A stretch of 64,000 nt of DNA from Pseudanabaena biceps (GTDB taxonomy: Bacteria > Cyanobacteriota > Cyanobacteriia > Pseudanabaenales > Pseudanabaenaceae): contig JAATWA010000001.1 of the NCBI GenBank assembly GCA_013361095.1, positions 3,441,001-3,505,000 of the forward strand, read 5' to 3'. The notes below the pieces were generated by a model. It saw only the letters and a program-made list of their open reading frames with translations. It had not been told where the DNA came from and made no database searches. This document shows positions 34,416 through 43,053 of this stretch, piece after piece; position 1 is the first letter of the stretch; every line of letters starts with the position of its first letter. Made by a program: the position numbers and the translations under genes.

Positions 34416-35198
34416 ATGGGAGTCGTAACCCTAGCCCAATTGCTAGAGTCGGGTGTTCACTTCGGGCATCAGACCCGTCGCTGGAACCCCAAAATGGAGC
34501 CTTACATCTTCACCGAGCGTAATGGCGTTCATATTATTGACCTTGTGCAAACCGCACAGTACCTCGAAGAAGCTTATGCTTATTTGCGTCAAGCTTCTGA
34601 GCAAGGCAAAAAAGTATTGTTTGTGGGTACAAAGCGTCAAGCTGCTGGCCTGATTGCTCAAGAAGCCGCCCGTTGTGGTAGCTACTACATCAACCAACGT
34701 TGGTTGGGTGGAATGCTCACCAACTGGACAACGATCAAAACCCGTGTCGATCGCCTTAAGGATCTCGAACGTCGCGATGAAAGTGGCGCACTTGATCGCT
34801 TACCTAAGAAGGAAGCATCTACCCTTCGCCGCGAAATGGAAAAGCTCCGCAAGTACCTTGGCGGTATCAAGCTAATGCGTAAGCCACCCGACATCGTAGT
34901 TGTGGTTGACCACAAGCGCGAATACAACGCGGTACAAGAATGCCAAAAGTTGCGTATTCCTATCGTGTCTTTACTTGATACCAACTGCGATCCTGATAGC
35001 GTTGATATCGGTATTCCTGCTAACGATGACGCAATTCGCTCGATCAAGTTGATCGTTGGCAAACTTGCTGATGCTATCTATGAAGGTCGTCATGGTGATA
35101 TCGAAGATATCGAGTATGAAATCTCTCCTGAAGATGCGGAAGCGATCGTTGAAGGCGAAGAGATCATTACTGGTGATGAAGAAGGCGCAGAAGTTTAA
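34416..35198 (+). CDS. rpsB: 30S ribosomal protein S2
   Basis: 260 residues. It starts [26 protein letters not shown], with [20 protein letters not shown] and [13 protein letters not shown], and ends in an acidic tail. It is universal in the small subunit. The ATG has a strong AGGAG site 9 bp upstream (34402-34406). Unlike most bacteria, tsf (elongation factor Ts) does not follow; a strong terminator and the convergent aroK do. Confidence 0.98.
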   Translation: MGVVTLAQLLESGVHFGHQTRRWNPKMEPYIFTERNGVHIIDLVQTAQYLEEAYAYLRQASEQGKKVLFVGTKRQAAGLIAQEAARCGSYYINQRWLGGMLTNWTTIKTRVDRLKDLERRDESGALDRLPKKEASTLRREMEKLRKYLGGIKLMRKPPDIVVVVDHKREYNAVQECQKLRIPIVSLLDTNCDPDSVDIGIPANDDAIRSIKLIVGKLADAIYEGRHGDIEDIEYEISPEDAEAIVEGEEIITGDEEGAEV

Positions 35199-35216
35199 TT
35201 CTTCTCGATCTTCTTT

Positions 35217-35257
35217 AGCATAAAAAAAGCGGCGCATTGCGCCGCTTTTTTTATGCT
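35217..35257. terminator. rpsB / aroK bidirectional terminator
   Basis: 19-bp arms AGCATAAAAAAAGCGGCGC around the loop ATT with A and T runs. The aroK stop codon (35251-35253) is inside the right arm. Confidence 0.95.
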
Positions 35258-35799
35258 TCTTTTTTGAGTCGATCAGGATTAACTTTTAAGCTGATCATCT
35301 CAACTAAGCGATCGCTAACAGCTATGGGTTTTTCATGGGCTGCCACCATGATCGAGATATCGGCTTGGGCATAGCGATCGCGCCTTTGTGTGTATAAATC
35401 ATGCAACTTTTGTAAAGGATCTTCAGTTTGCAATAAAGGGCGATTGGTTGACTCAGATTTCAGTCGATCGTAGAGCGTCTCCACAGGCACATCAATCCAA
35501 ATCACAATGCCATCATGGAGATGTGACCAATTTAGCGATCGCATCACAATTCCGCCTCCCGTGGCTACGACTAGGCGAGTATAGGATGAAACCTGTGAAA
35601 GTACTTGTTGTTCCAAATCGCGAAAAGTATCTTCCCCATCGTTGGCAAATATCTCAGGAATTGATTTGCCTGCATATTGCTCAATCAGAACATCTGTATC
35701 GAGAAAGTTGTAACTTAATTTTTGAGCCAAAAGCTTCCCTACGGTGCTTTTGCCCGCACCCATCATTCCAATCAAAAAAATATTTGTTCCGTTGAGCAT
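35251..35799 (-). CDS. aroK: Shikimate kinase
   Basis: 182 residues. It phosphorylates shikimate at O3 in aromatic amino-acid synthesis. P-loop GMMGAGKST at 11-19; shikimate-binding D34/D36 (LDTDVLIEQ), R60 (TFRDLE) and GGG at 81-83 (VVATGGGIV); the lid region R...RPLL is present. A long leader-free ATG at 35799 is the natural start. It converges on rpsB. Confidence 0.96.
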   Translation of the reverse strand: MLNGTNIFLIGMMGAGKSTVGKLLAQKLSYNFLDTDVLIEQYAGKSIPEIFANDGEDTFRDLEQQVLSQVSSYTRLVVATGGGIVMRSLNWSHLHDGIVIWIDVPVETLYDRLKSESTNRPLLQTEDPLQKLHDLYTQRRDRYAQADISIMVAAHEKPIAVSDRLVEMISLKVNPDRLKKEA

Positions 35800-35897
35800 G
35801 AGTCTGTGTTTAGATTGTGTCGTAAAAATCGCCTAGAATCATTACAAGCGATCGCTTGTTTAGCATATGGCGATCTTGGTGCTTATTGTGAATATCA

Positions 35898-37466
35898 ATG
35901 CTGAACTCTCCCATGATCTTGTCTCGCAAAAATTGGCTTTTAGGTTTAGGAATTGTCAGTGTGGCGGCGATCGCCAATAATTTGTTTGCGTTGGAACATG
36001 ATTGGCATCTGTTGAGCCTGACCACCTTAGCGATCGGTGGAACGATGCTATTTACAAATATGCGGCGCAGTTTAGCCAACACCATTGAGCAGCCAACGGA
36101 AATCAATCGTCAGCATTTATATAAAGAATTAGCTAAAGCAGAAACAGCGATCGCCAAGATTGCCGATGTCCATAAGCGGACAATTCTCCAAAACCAAGTG
36201 CATCAGATTACCGATAATTTGCAAAAAAATTATTTTCGGATTGTCGTATTTGGCACAGGTTCATCAGGGAAGACTTCCGTAATTAATGCATTGCTAGGGC
36301 ATAAAGCAGGTAGAACCGCCGCCACTATCGGCACAACTACCGTTCGCCAAGAGTATGACTACCAAGGTCTAGTGGTTTCGCCTGTGGGCATTAATCCTGT
36401 GCTTAGTTCTAATCCCAGCACAACGAAACAGAAGCGCCAAATTTCCCTAGTCGATACATCAGGGATTCAAGAAATGGGATTGTCGGGGCAGCAACGAGAA
36501 CAGGAATCATTGCAAGTGGCTCAAAATGCTGATCTGATGATTTTTGTGACAGCTGGAGATTTGCTTAATAGTGAATATCAAGAACTCGAACACCTTGTCA
36601 GTTTGGGTAAGCGCGTGGTGTTAGCTTTTAATAAGACAGATTTATATCTGCCAATTGATCGCGAAAATGTCCTAAATAAGCTCAAAGAGCGCACCGAAAG
36701 TTTTTTAGCAGCTAATAATATTGTGGCGATCGCGGCTAAGCCTAGTCCGATCAAAGTTCGTCAATATGTTAATCAGTCCTCCGATGAGACGCTCCAAGAA
36801 TGGTGGGAAGAGATACCACCTGATGTGAATACTTTAAAGGAAAGGATTGAGTCGATTCTGTCTAACGAGTGGGAAGATTTACTGCTCAGCAATACGCAGC
36901 TTCAGCTTGAAAATTTGCAACAAGAAATCAATGGCACTATCAACCAAGAGCGCCGTCAAGACGCTGCTGTGATTATCAATCGCTACCAAGTCATCGCTGC
37001 GACCACGGTATTTGCTAATCCCATTCCTGCGATCGATCTGTTGGCGGGAGCCGCCATCAATACGCAAATGCTGCTCGATCTTGCCAAGGTTTATGATCGC
37101 CCTCTCAAGTTTCGCCAAGCTCAACAATTAGCGCTGAATATTGCTCAGCAGTTGTTACAACTGGGTTGTGTAGAAATTGCCACCTCCGCGATCGCCTCTT
37201 TCTTTAAGATAAACGCCCTAACCTACGCGATCGGTGGCTCTATGCAAGCAGTGACGGCTGCTTACTTAACACATATTGGCGGCAATAGCTTTGTGGCATA
37301 TCTGGAGCAGCAGCCTCAATCCGCCATTTCTGACGACGTTAATAAGTTGCAGCAATTGTGTCAAAGCACATTCCAATCATTGCAAGGCGATCGCTTTGTG
37401 ATGGATTTTGTCAGCAATACCTCCAGTCGGATTTCTAAACACATTGTCAACCAGATAAGTAGCTAG
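35898..37466 (+). CDS. Membrane-anchored dynamin/Era-like GTPase with DUF697
   Basis: 522 residues. Two hydrophobic segments lie near the N-terminus (LLGLGIVSVAAIANNLFAL and LLSLTTLAIGGTMLF). The G domain follows: G1 GTGSSGKT at 119-126, G3 DTSGIQE and G4 NKTD. A C-terminal DUF697 region (VFANPIPAIDLLAGAAINTQM...) is shared with YcjF-like GTPases. Such proteins are common in cyanobacteria and their role is unclear, perhaps membrane stress or remodelling. The stop codon lies in the first bases of a 79-bp palindrome. Confidence 0.85.
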   Translation: MLNSPMILSRKNWLLGLGIVSVAAIANNLFALEHDWHLLSLTTLAIGGTMLFTNMRRSLANTIEQPTEINRQHLYKELAKAETAIAKIADVHKRTILQNQVHQITDNLQKNYFRIVVFGTGSSGKTSVINALLGHKAGRTAATIGTTTVRQEYDYQGLVVSPVGINPVLSSNPSTTKQKRQISLVDTSGIQEMGLSGQQREQESLQVAQNADLMIFVTAGDLLNSEYQELEHLVSLGKRVVLAFNKTDLYLPIDRENVLNKLKERTESFLAANNIVAIAAKPSPIKVRQYVNQSSDETLQEWWEEIPPDVNTLKERIESILSNEWEDLLLSNTQLQLENLQQEINGTINQERRQDAAVIINRYQVIAATTVFANPIPAIDLLAGAAINTQMLLDLAKVYDRPLKFRQAQQLALNIAQQLLQLGCVEIATSAIASFFKINALTYAIGGSMQAVTAAYLTHIGGNSFVAYLEQQPQSAISDDVNKLQQLCQSTFQSLQGDRFVMDFVSNTSSRISKHIVNQISS

Positions 37467-37539
37467 CCGCACAAAACCCCAGAAACGAGTGGCGGCGCGA
37501 AGCACCGCCACTCGTTTCTGAGGTTTTGTGCGGCTAGCT
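37461..37539. terminator. Long palindrome at the GTPase gene end
   Basis: 38-bp arms (AGCTAGCCGCACAAAACC..., core GGCGGCGC) around the loop GAA with a few mismatches. It includes the GTPase stop codon TAG (37464-37466). Confidence 0.92.
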
Positions 37540-37552
37540 AATAGCGTTGACT

Positions 37553-37602
37553 TACAAAAAAGAGAAGGGAGTCGCTAAGCGGCTCCCTTCTCTTTTTTTG
37601 TA
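37553..37602. terminator. Terminator of psb30
   Basis: Arms ACAAAAAAGAGAAGGGAG + TCGC with one mismatch, loop TAA, flanking A and T runs. It lies 9 bp beyond the psb30 stop. Confidence 0.9.
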
Positions 37603-37610
37603 GTAGGAGA

Positions 37611-37742
37611 TTACATATCTCCGCCACCCGCCGATAGTAAAAAGATGATAACTGGGCCAGAAATAACGATTAAAGCCAAGCAGGTTAATTGAAAAATTAG
37701 CTGAAAATTAACGCTAGATAATAGAGAAGTTACAAAGTCCAT
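37611..37742 (-). CDS. psb30: Photosystem II protein Psb30 (Ycf12)
   Basis: 43 residues: a short polar N-terminus (MDFVTSLLSSVNF), one TM helix (QLIFQLTCLALIVISGPVII, then FLL) and a Gly/Asp tail. The core FQLxxQLxxxALIVISGPVIIFLL matches Psb30/Ycf12, a small subunit at the periphery of photosystem II near PsbJ/PsbK and cytochrome b559 that stabilises the complex. ATG at 37742; only a weak AAGAAA ribosome site. It is bracketed by palindromes on both sides. Confidence 0.9.
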   Translation of the reverse strand: MDFVTSLLSSVNFQLIFQLTCLALIVISGPVIIFLLSAGGGDM

Positions 37743-37824
37743 AGCAGTTTTCTTAAATATGATTAATAATTCAAATAAAATTCTAGCGTTATTTTAGCAA
37801 GCATCGCTGCTCAAAATTAGAACC

Positions 37825-37875
37825 ATAGAGATTTTTTAAAAGTCTAGCTTTGCAAGACTTTTAAAAAATCTCTAT
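37825..37875. repeat. Palindrome, AAAAGTCT arm
   Basis: 24-bp arms ATAGAGATTTTTTAAAAGTC + TAGC around the loop TTT with one mismatch. Confidence 0.88.
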
Positions 37876-37883
37876 TTATAGCT

Positions 37884-37926
37884 GCAAGAGAGAGTGGCGG
37901 CGCTTTGCGCCGCCACTCTCTCTTGC
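37884..37926. repeat. Interspersed palindrome, GGCGGCGC core
   Basis: 20-bp perfect arms GCAAGAGAGAGTGGCGGCGC around the loop TTT. Confidence 0.92.
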
Positions 37927-38022
37927 GTTTTATGAACTGACTGGCTGGCTACAGCTATGTAAAGGCTTAATTATTTGTAATCAAAAATCATGGGTGACGC
38001 GATCTCTAACCCATTCCTCATT

Positions 38023-38138
38023 TATAGCCCCAATCATTTGTTTTAAGATAAATCAAAACCCAAGAATTGGCTGGCGGCGCGGAGCGCCGCCAGCCGATTC
38101 TTGGGTTTTATGTCCTCGTACACTTGGCAATCGCTATA
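38023..38138. mobile_element. MITE-like element, complete, inverted orientation
   Basis: 116 bp. It begins TATAGCCCCAATCATTTG + TTTTAAGATAAATC, which is the complement of the right end at 60285-60320. Then comes a palindrome at 38055-38109 (26-bp arms, loop GGA, core GGCGGCGC), then TTTTATGTCCTCGTACACTT and GCTATA, the complement of the conserved left end. Both tips read TATAGC inward. This is the clearest full copy. Confidence 0.75.
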
Positions 38139-38310
38139 ATTTCCCCAACTTAAAGTAATTTCTGTTTAAAGTGCTACACCTCTCTTGAATAAAGCATTAG
38201 AAGCAATTTTGGAGTATAAGTAATTCCCTCGTCAAACTTGATTTGGAGAAAGAAAGGCTATCATTTGAAATACAATCACCATACATTCACAATTGGTAAG
38301 AGTTATACCT

Positions 38311-39204
38311 GTGCGTTATCGAATTTGGTTGCTAACAATTCTTGCTTCTGTTAGCGTGGGAGTCTCTCCCCTACGCGCTCAAGCCCTACTGCCCCACACC
38401 ACACAAATTAACTTTGGCAACCTAGAAGAGCAAGCTCTTAATTTAGCCAGAGAAGCCGCTCAACTGGCTCAGTTTGAGCAGTATGATCTAGCCTTGCCCC
38501 GCGCCCGTCTAGCGGCGCAGATAGCCCCAAAAGCCTTTCAAACTCAAGGAATTCTCGGCAGTATCTATTTACGCCAAGAGAAATATACTGAGGCGATCGC
38601 ATCCTTAATGATGGCGAACAAACTCAAAAAAAATGAACCGACGATCTTGTTTAGCTTAGGAGCCGCCTATCTGCGTAACAAAAATTACCCTGAGGCGATC
38701 GCCAATATCAAACAAGGGTTAGCCATAGAGCCAAAATCGTCAACCGCCATGTTCGATCTAGGTAATGCCTATTTCTTGACAAAACGTTATGATGAAGCCG
38801 TTGATGTTTATAAGAATGTGCTGGCTCTAGACAACAAGTTTTGGGCAGCTACTAATAATATCGGGCTGGTCGAGTATGAGCGGGGAAATGTCGATCAAGC
38901 GATTGGTAGATGGCAAAGCTCACTCAAGCAAGCCCAAAAAATCGAATTTTTAGCGGCTGAACCAACATTGGCACTAGCAACAGCTTTTTATCGTCAAGGC
39001 GATCGCAGTAAAGCAATTCAACTAGCTGTTGAGGCGATGAAGATTGATCCTCGCTACGGCAAGGTTTCCTATTTGGTCGAAAATCTTTGGGGCGATCGCT
39101 TGATTGATGATGTCAAAGTAGTCTTGGCTCAGCCACAGGTCAAGAAAATCCTTGATGAGAGTGATCTCTCGACTCGACAAATTCCTAAGCCTCGCTTCAA
39201 TTAA
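38311..39204 (+). CDS. Exported TPR-repeat protein
   Basis: 297 residues from GTG 38311 (MRYRIWLLTILASVSVG-type signal peptide ending LRAQA); a TTG at 38293 would add six residues. About six tetratricopeptide repeats follow (for example AFQTQGILGSIYLRQEKYTEAIASL and AMFDLGNAYFLTKRYDEAVDVYKNVLALD). It is probably a periplasmic or thylakoid-lumen protein-protein scaffold; the partner is unknown. TAAGAG 8 bp before the GTG may serve as ribosome site. Confidence 0.8.
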   Translation: MRYRIWLLTILASVSVGVSPLRAQALLPHTTQINFGNLEEQALNLAREAAQLAQFEQYDLALPRARLAAQIAPKAFQTQGILGSIYLRQEKYTEAIASLMMANKLKKNEPTILFSLGAAYLRNKNYPEAIANIKQGLAIEPKSSTAMFDLGNAYFLTKRYDEAVDVYKNVLALDNKFWAATNNIGLVEYERGNVDQAIGRWQSSLKQAQKIEFLAAEPTLALATAFYRQGDRSKAIQLAVEAMKIDPRYGKVSYLVENLWGDRLIDDVKVVLAQPQVKKILDESDLSTRQIPKPRFN

Positions 39205-39238
39205 TAAAAAACGCACCCTCTGGGTGCGCTTTTTATTA
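39202..39238. terminator. Bidirectional terminator TPR / gvpL
   Basis: Arms TAATAAAAAACGCACCC with one mismatch, loop TCT. It contains the stop codon of the TPR gene and ends 1 bp before the stop of the convergent gene. Confidence 0.9.
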
Positions 39239-39239
39239 T

Positions 39240-40010
39240 CTATTCGCCTTCGCGGTCTAAATCAGCATCCACATTTACAAAGTTGTAAGGAGCGGTGAAA
39301 TCGTTATATCGAATTCTCAAACGATTTTCAAATTGGAGATCCAAAGCCTCAACCGTCGCCGCAAATTCTGGTTCTTTGTCCCAGTCGATCAGAAAAGAAC
39401 CGTTATAAATCATATTCTCTGTCATCAATTCCCCTTCCGCATATTCACTAGATATCGGTTTGAGCTTATCCAAAAAGGCTTCAATAATAACTTGCTGACG
39501 TAGCTCACAGGCAGCTTCTAATTCTTGCCCGATCGCGATCGCCTCATCCATCGTCAATACTTTGCCTACCAGTGCCTCACGTCGTTTTCGCAAGCCATCA
39601 TTTTCGGCGACCGCTAGATTTAGCTCCTCATTCTGATCCCAAAACAGCTTGATACTGACTTCGCGCTTACCGATTAAATTACTAATCAGAGCCTTGAGCT
39701 TAGTTTCGTAAGGAATTAAGAGATCGCGTTTAACTTCTTCCCAGCCCTCCACTACTAGCCCAAATTGCAGAGGCAAAGGAACAGCTTGATGCGGATCGAT
39801 CTCCTTCATCATCGACTCTAAAACCGTTTCGTGGGTAATTAAGTTGGCTCGACTTGCGAGATAGCGCTCCTGCTGCGCTTCACTGTAGGCGATCGCAAAG
39901 GGAGGCAAGACATGAAACTGCACGGTCTGAGCATTCATACCTTTAAGCTCAAGCTTATTGACTAGGTCGATATGGTCAGCTTGCAAAATTGCGTACAGGT
40001 ATAAGCTCAT
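39240..40010 (-). CDS. GvpL/GvpF-family gas-vesicle-type protein (solo)
   Basis: 256 residues. The N-terminus SLYLYAILQADHIDL, then FHVLPPFAIAYS, HETVLESMM and VPLPLQFGLVV is the GvpL/GvpF pattern (two-domain proteins needed as accessory or minor shell-associated parts of gas vesicles). The tail is acidic (VNVDADLDREGE). No gvpA, gvpC, gvpN or other gas-vesicle gene is in the window, so this copy is either a dispersed part of a gvp system elsewhere or does another job. Confidence 0.8.
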   Translation of the reverse strand: MSLYLYAILQADHIDLVNKLELKGMNAQTVQFHVLPPFAIAYSEAQQERYLASRANLITHETVLESMMKEIDPHQAVPLPLQFGLVVEGWEEVKRDLLIPYETKLKALISNLIGKREVSIKLFWDQNEELNLAVAENDGLRKRREALVGKVLTMDEAIAIGQELEAACELRQQVIIEAFLDKLKPISSEYAEGELMTENMIYNGSFLIDWDKEPEFAATVEALDLQFENRLRIRYNDFTAPYNFVNVDADLDREGE

Positions 40011-40085
40011 AGAGATTAATAATTGAGGATAAATTTACTATATAGCGTTTCCCAGTTTAGCAATGTAGAGGATTGTTTCGGAATT

Positions 40086-40136
40086 CCCAAGCCTTTAAAG
40101 TTGCGCCCCTGCGGGGCGCAACTTTAAAGGCTTGGG
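40086..40136. terminator. Palindrome supplying the phosphoesterase stop
   Basis: 24-bp arms CCCAAGCCTTTAAAGTTGCG + CCCC with a 2-3 base loop. The right arm encodes the last residues (NPSL) and the stop of the minus-strand phosphoesterase gene. Confidence 0.9.
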
Positions 40137-41098
40137 TTAATTATGGCGCGGTCAAATACTTTGCCATCATTAGCGATCGCTTTAGTGATGATTTTATCTT
40201 GATAGACATCAAAAGTCATAAAGCTAAACTGGGAACTCACAAAAGCAGTTTGCGGCGATCGTCCAAATTGATATAAAGGTGCGCCACCGCCGCCATTCAC
40301 AATATAAGTAGTGCCGTTAATCGGATTAAATCGCTCGTAACCATGATCATGTCCGCAAAGGTACAGATTAACTTTATGCCTAGCAAAAATTGGCGCAAGT
40401 ATGCTGACTAATTGGGAATTACCGCCATGACGACCCGATGAATATAGCGGGTGATGTCCAAACACAATTTTCCAAGGAGCTGTACTTTGGGCTAATTTTT
40501 GATCAAGCCATTGAAGTTGAGATTCCCAAGGTGCATTCCCGTTAGTATCAATTGCAAAAAAATCTACAGTTCCTTTAGTGAAGGTATAGTAGCGATCGCT
40601 CATATTGAAGGGTTTGTAGTTAATCTGATCGAGTCCACCATCGCTTTTGATAATGTCATGATTTCCTAGCGCTGCATAGAATTTCACATTCTCTTGAAGT
40701 AAAGGCGCATAGGGCTTTTCAAAATATGCTTCGGCTAGGCTAATCTCACCGTAGGGATAAATATTGTCGCCTGCCATTAATACGAAGGGATATGGCTTTT
40801 GTTGATAGGTTTTCCACATAGACTCCGCGATCGCAAACTGATCAGCACTACCAAATCCATTGTCTGCGATCGCAGCAAACCGCAGTAATGGCTCTTCAGT
40901 GGGTTCAGGAATAATCCCTGAATTGGTGTTAGTCAGATTATTGGAAGATTTAGGTTCCGAAGGTTGCGCTGCGGCTGGCTCGTAAGGAGATTTGGTGAGA
41001 TCTGGAGCTTTAGCGATCGCCTTATAAATTAGGGAACTAATTGTCGGCAATCCCACAAGTGCAATGCCCCCAACGACTAAAATTTGACGACGTTTCAT
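40124..41098 (-). CDS. Exported metallophosphoesterase (purple acid phosphatase-like)
   Basis: 324 residues. The N-terminus MKRRQILVVGGIALVGLPTI is a signal sequence or anchor with a twin-basic start. The calcineurin-like metal motifs are present: D in FAAIADNGFG (usually DxG), GDNIYPYGE, GNHD, HHPLYSSG and GHDHGYERF. It resembles tartrate-resistant acid phosphatases, so extracytoplasmic phosphate scavenging is likely. Its C-terminal four residues and stop lie within the palindrome at 40086-40136. Confidence 0.85.
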   Translation of the reverse strand: MKRRQILVVGGIALVGLPTISSLIYKAIAKAPDLTKSPYEPAAAQPSEPKSSNNLTNTNSGIIPEPTEEPLLRFAAIADNGFGSADQFAIAESMWKTYQQKPYPFVLMAGDNIYPYGEISLAEAYFEKPYAPLLQENVKFYAALGNHDIIKSDGGLDQINYKPFNMSDRYYTFTKGTVDFFAIDTNGNAPWESQLQWLDQKLAQSTAPWKIVFGHHPLYSSGRHGGNSQLVSILAPIFARHKVNLYLCGHDHGYERFNPINGTTYIVNGGGGAPLYQFGRSPQTAFVSSQFSFMTFDVYQDKIITKAIANDGKVFDRAIINPSL

Positions 41099-41409
41099 CG
41101 GTTTTAAATTGTCATAATTCAGCTTTCATAAATCTATTTTAACAAGTATTGAATCGCCTATTCTCTGCGTTGCAATGCGATCGCCCCATAAATCGAAATA
41201 TCTCAACCAATCCATATCAACCTGTTTAAAGGCTGACTAAATCTCGGATTAGGCTATAAAATAGATATGTCGGGAAAAAAAGTAGCGTATAGAGGCAACT
41301 TCACATTTATTTCTGCACTTCAATCCATTGGTAAACACCAAAGCTATAAGTTCAATTAAGTTGTACCATAACCAAGGCTTGACATCGGTTATCATCATCC
41401 CAATTCCTC
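41099..41409. other. Intergenic region before the transposon cluster
   Basis: AT-rich. It contains one HIP1-like site (near 41178) and no recognised gene or repeat; the left end of the IS5-type relic is presumably near 41380 but I could not define its inverted repeat. Confidence 0.4.
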
Positions 41410-41738
41410 ATGAATAAAGATGATAAATATAGATAAAGATTGTAAAACAAGATAGGCAGATACGAGCAACGACAGGATTAAATCAGCAAGCATTCGAGGG
41501 ATTGTTGCCAAGTTTTGCAGAAGCCTATCAGCAAACTCTAGACAAGAAGAGACGATGGCGATCAGCAGGAGGGGGTAGGAAAGCAACACTGAAAACCAGT
41601 GCAGACAAATTGTTTTTTATCTTGTTGTACTGCAAATGCTATCCCACATTTGACTTAATGGGAGTTTTATTTGGCTTTGACCGCTCCTGCGCCCACGATT
41701 GGGTACATCGACTAATGCCCATACTGGAAACTGCACTG
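41410..41738 (+). pseudogene. IS5-type transposase relic, 5' part
   Basis: An ATG at 41410 (MNKDDKY) is followed within nine codons by a frameshift; the second frame then gives IVKQDRQIRATTGLNQQAF... RRWRSAGGGRKATLKTSADKLFF, LLYCKCYPTFDLMGVLFGFD and DWVHRLMPILETAL, the N-terminal HTH_Tnp_4 half of an IS5-family DDE_Tnp_4 transposase. It is cut at 41738 by insertion of the ISAs1-family element and resumes at 43054. Confidence 0.8.
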
Positions 41739-43034
41739 CAGGGTGGTTTCATTTTCGGAAAGGCAAACAGGAAGGAAGTTACAGAAAAATTAGAGGGAGA
41801 AAAATCAGTAAGAATAAGAACAAGAGAGAATATCAAAAACTTGGTGAACTTGATTAGCGAGAACACGTTGCCCCTGAGGAATCGTGCGATAACCAAGACG
41901 GCGGACAGTAGTCATGATAAAGCAGTGAATAATAGCCCAAATAGTAGGAGCATTGCCGCCACGTCGTAAGCCAGTATCCTCTTGAAAAAGGACATCACGC
42001 ACCCAATGCAAGCGATTTTCAATACCCCAGTGTAGGCGAATCGGGTCCAGAAACTGAGCCGCATTAAGAGCCAAATCAGAAATATAACCAAGGGACTCGA
42101 AAAAGGGCTTATCATCACGCCAGCCCTCGCGTTCGACATAAATCAAAGACTGTAGAGACGACCAATGTTTGCGTAAGTGAAGTGGAGCAGGATAGACCCA
42201 AACACGACGACGCACTTGCCGACCATGAGATTTGTCAAACTCTTCGGCATAACTAAGAGCGACCGTGTTTTGATGTAAGTGATCCAAAGCCTTGACCAGA
42301 TTGGGTTGATTATTTTTGAGGGCAATCAAATAATGCTGTTCCTGCTCAGCAATTAATTTCACCGTATCTTTTTGGCAATGTAAGGCATCCATTGTGAAAG
42401 AGGCTGGTTGTCCTTGTAAGGAAGTAATCACTTGTTTAACTACTTCGATTTCGCTGATTTGCTTATTTTCAGATACAGCAAGGGCAATTACTTCTCCTGT
42501 TTCGTGGGTAAAGGCTGACACGGTACTGGTAAAGTTTTGCTTAGAATCGGTCTGATTGGTGACCGTACATTTGATGCTTTTACCGTCCATCGCTAGCCAT
42601 TGCCCTGATTCTCCTGTATGACTATTTCGACACCACTCGTTAAATAGTTTGACTACTGACTCGATTTCTACCCCTTGAATGACACGGCGAAAGGTGGAGT
42701 ATGAGGGGATTTGGCTCTCTGGTGCTAGCTCTAGCATTGTTTGTAGCGTTTGCCAATGTTTCTCACAGAAATCTGCTAATGGGCGATATCCGTGATAATT
42801 ACACAATACTCCCAGCAAGGTTAAGCACATTACTAGCCACAAGGGATGGCGCTTACCTTTACTTTTTCGAGGGTCTGGGATCTGCTTTAATTGTTCTATA
42901 AAGTTCATGGTCTGGTTTTGCTTTTTGCTTAGCTTCTACCAGACCATTTTTTACTGTTTTGGCTTCTTCTCCTAACTCTTGCTCTTTTCTGTACTCTTTA
43001 CACGATAGCCCTTTCCGAAAATGAAACCACCCTG
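41739..43034. mobile_element. ISAs1-family insertion sequence inside the IS5-type relic
   Basis: 1296 bp. Terminal inverted repeats are perfect over 25 bp: CAGGGTGGTTTCATTTTCGG + AAAGG at 41739-41763 and the complement at 43010-43034. It is flanked by a 19-bp direct repeat CATACTGGAAACTGCACTG (41720-41738 and 43035-43053), longer than the 8-10 bp usual for the family. The transposase frame is intact, so the element looks recent and possibly active. Confidence 0.93.
41805..42908 (-). CDS. ISAs1-family transposase
   Basis: 367 residues, intact. It starts MNFIEQLKQIPDPRKSKGKRH and contains LWLVMCLTLLGVLCNYHGYRPLADF, the first catalytic Asp region WLAMDGKSIKC, FTMDALHCQKDT and the C-terminal HWGIENRLHWVRDVLFQED with the catalytic Glu, the DDE arrangement of the ISAs1 (H-repeat-like) family. 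It is the only gene of the element and lies opposite to the host relic. Confidence 0.95.
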   Translation of the reverse strand: MNFIEQLKQIPDPRKSKGKRHPLWLVMCLTLLGVLCNYHGYRPLADFCEKHWQTLQTMLELAPESQIPSYSTFRRVIQGVEIESVVKLFNEWCRNSHTGESGQWLAMDGKSIKCTVTNQTDSKQNFTSTVSAFTHETGEVIALAVSENKQISEIEVVKQVITSLQGQPASFTMDALHCQKDTVKLIAEQEQHYLIALKNNQPNLVKALDHLHQNTVALSYAEEFDKSHGRQVRRRVWVYPAPLHLRKHWSSLQSLIYVEREGWRDDKPFFESLGYISDLALNAAQFLDPIRLHWGIENRLHWVRDVLFQEDTGLRRGGNAPTIWAIIHCFIMTTVRRLGYRTIPQGQRVLANQVHQVFDILSCSYSY

Positions 43035-43053
43035 CATACTGGAAACTGCACTG

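Larger units (their letters stand above)
37743..38292. other. Divergent intergenic region with three palindromes
   Basis: 550 bp between psb30 and the TPR gene. It contains palindromes 37825-37875, 37884-37926 and a full MITE-like element at 38023-38138. The remainder (38139-38292) should hold the TPR gene promoter, but I saw no clear consensus. Confidence 0.6.

Noticed and set aside
34453-35062. Frames on both strands within rpsB
   Set aside because: Shadows of the strongly biased rpsB coding sequence.
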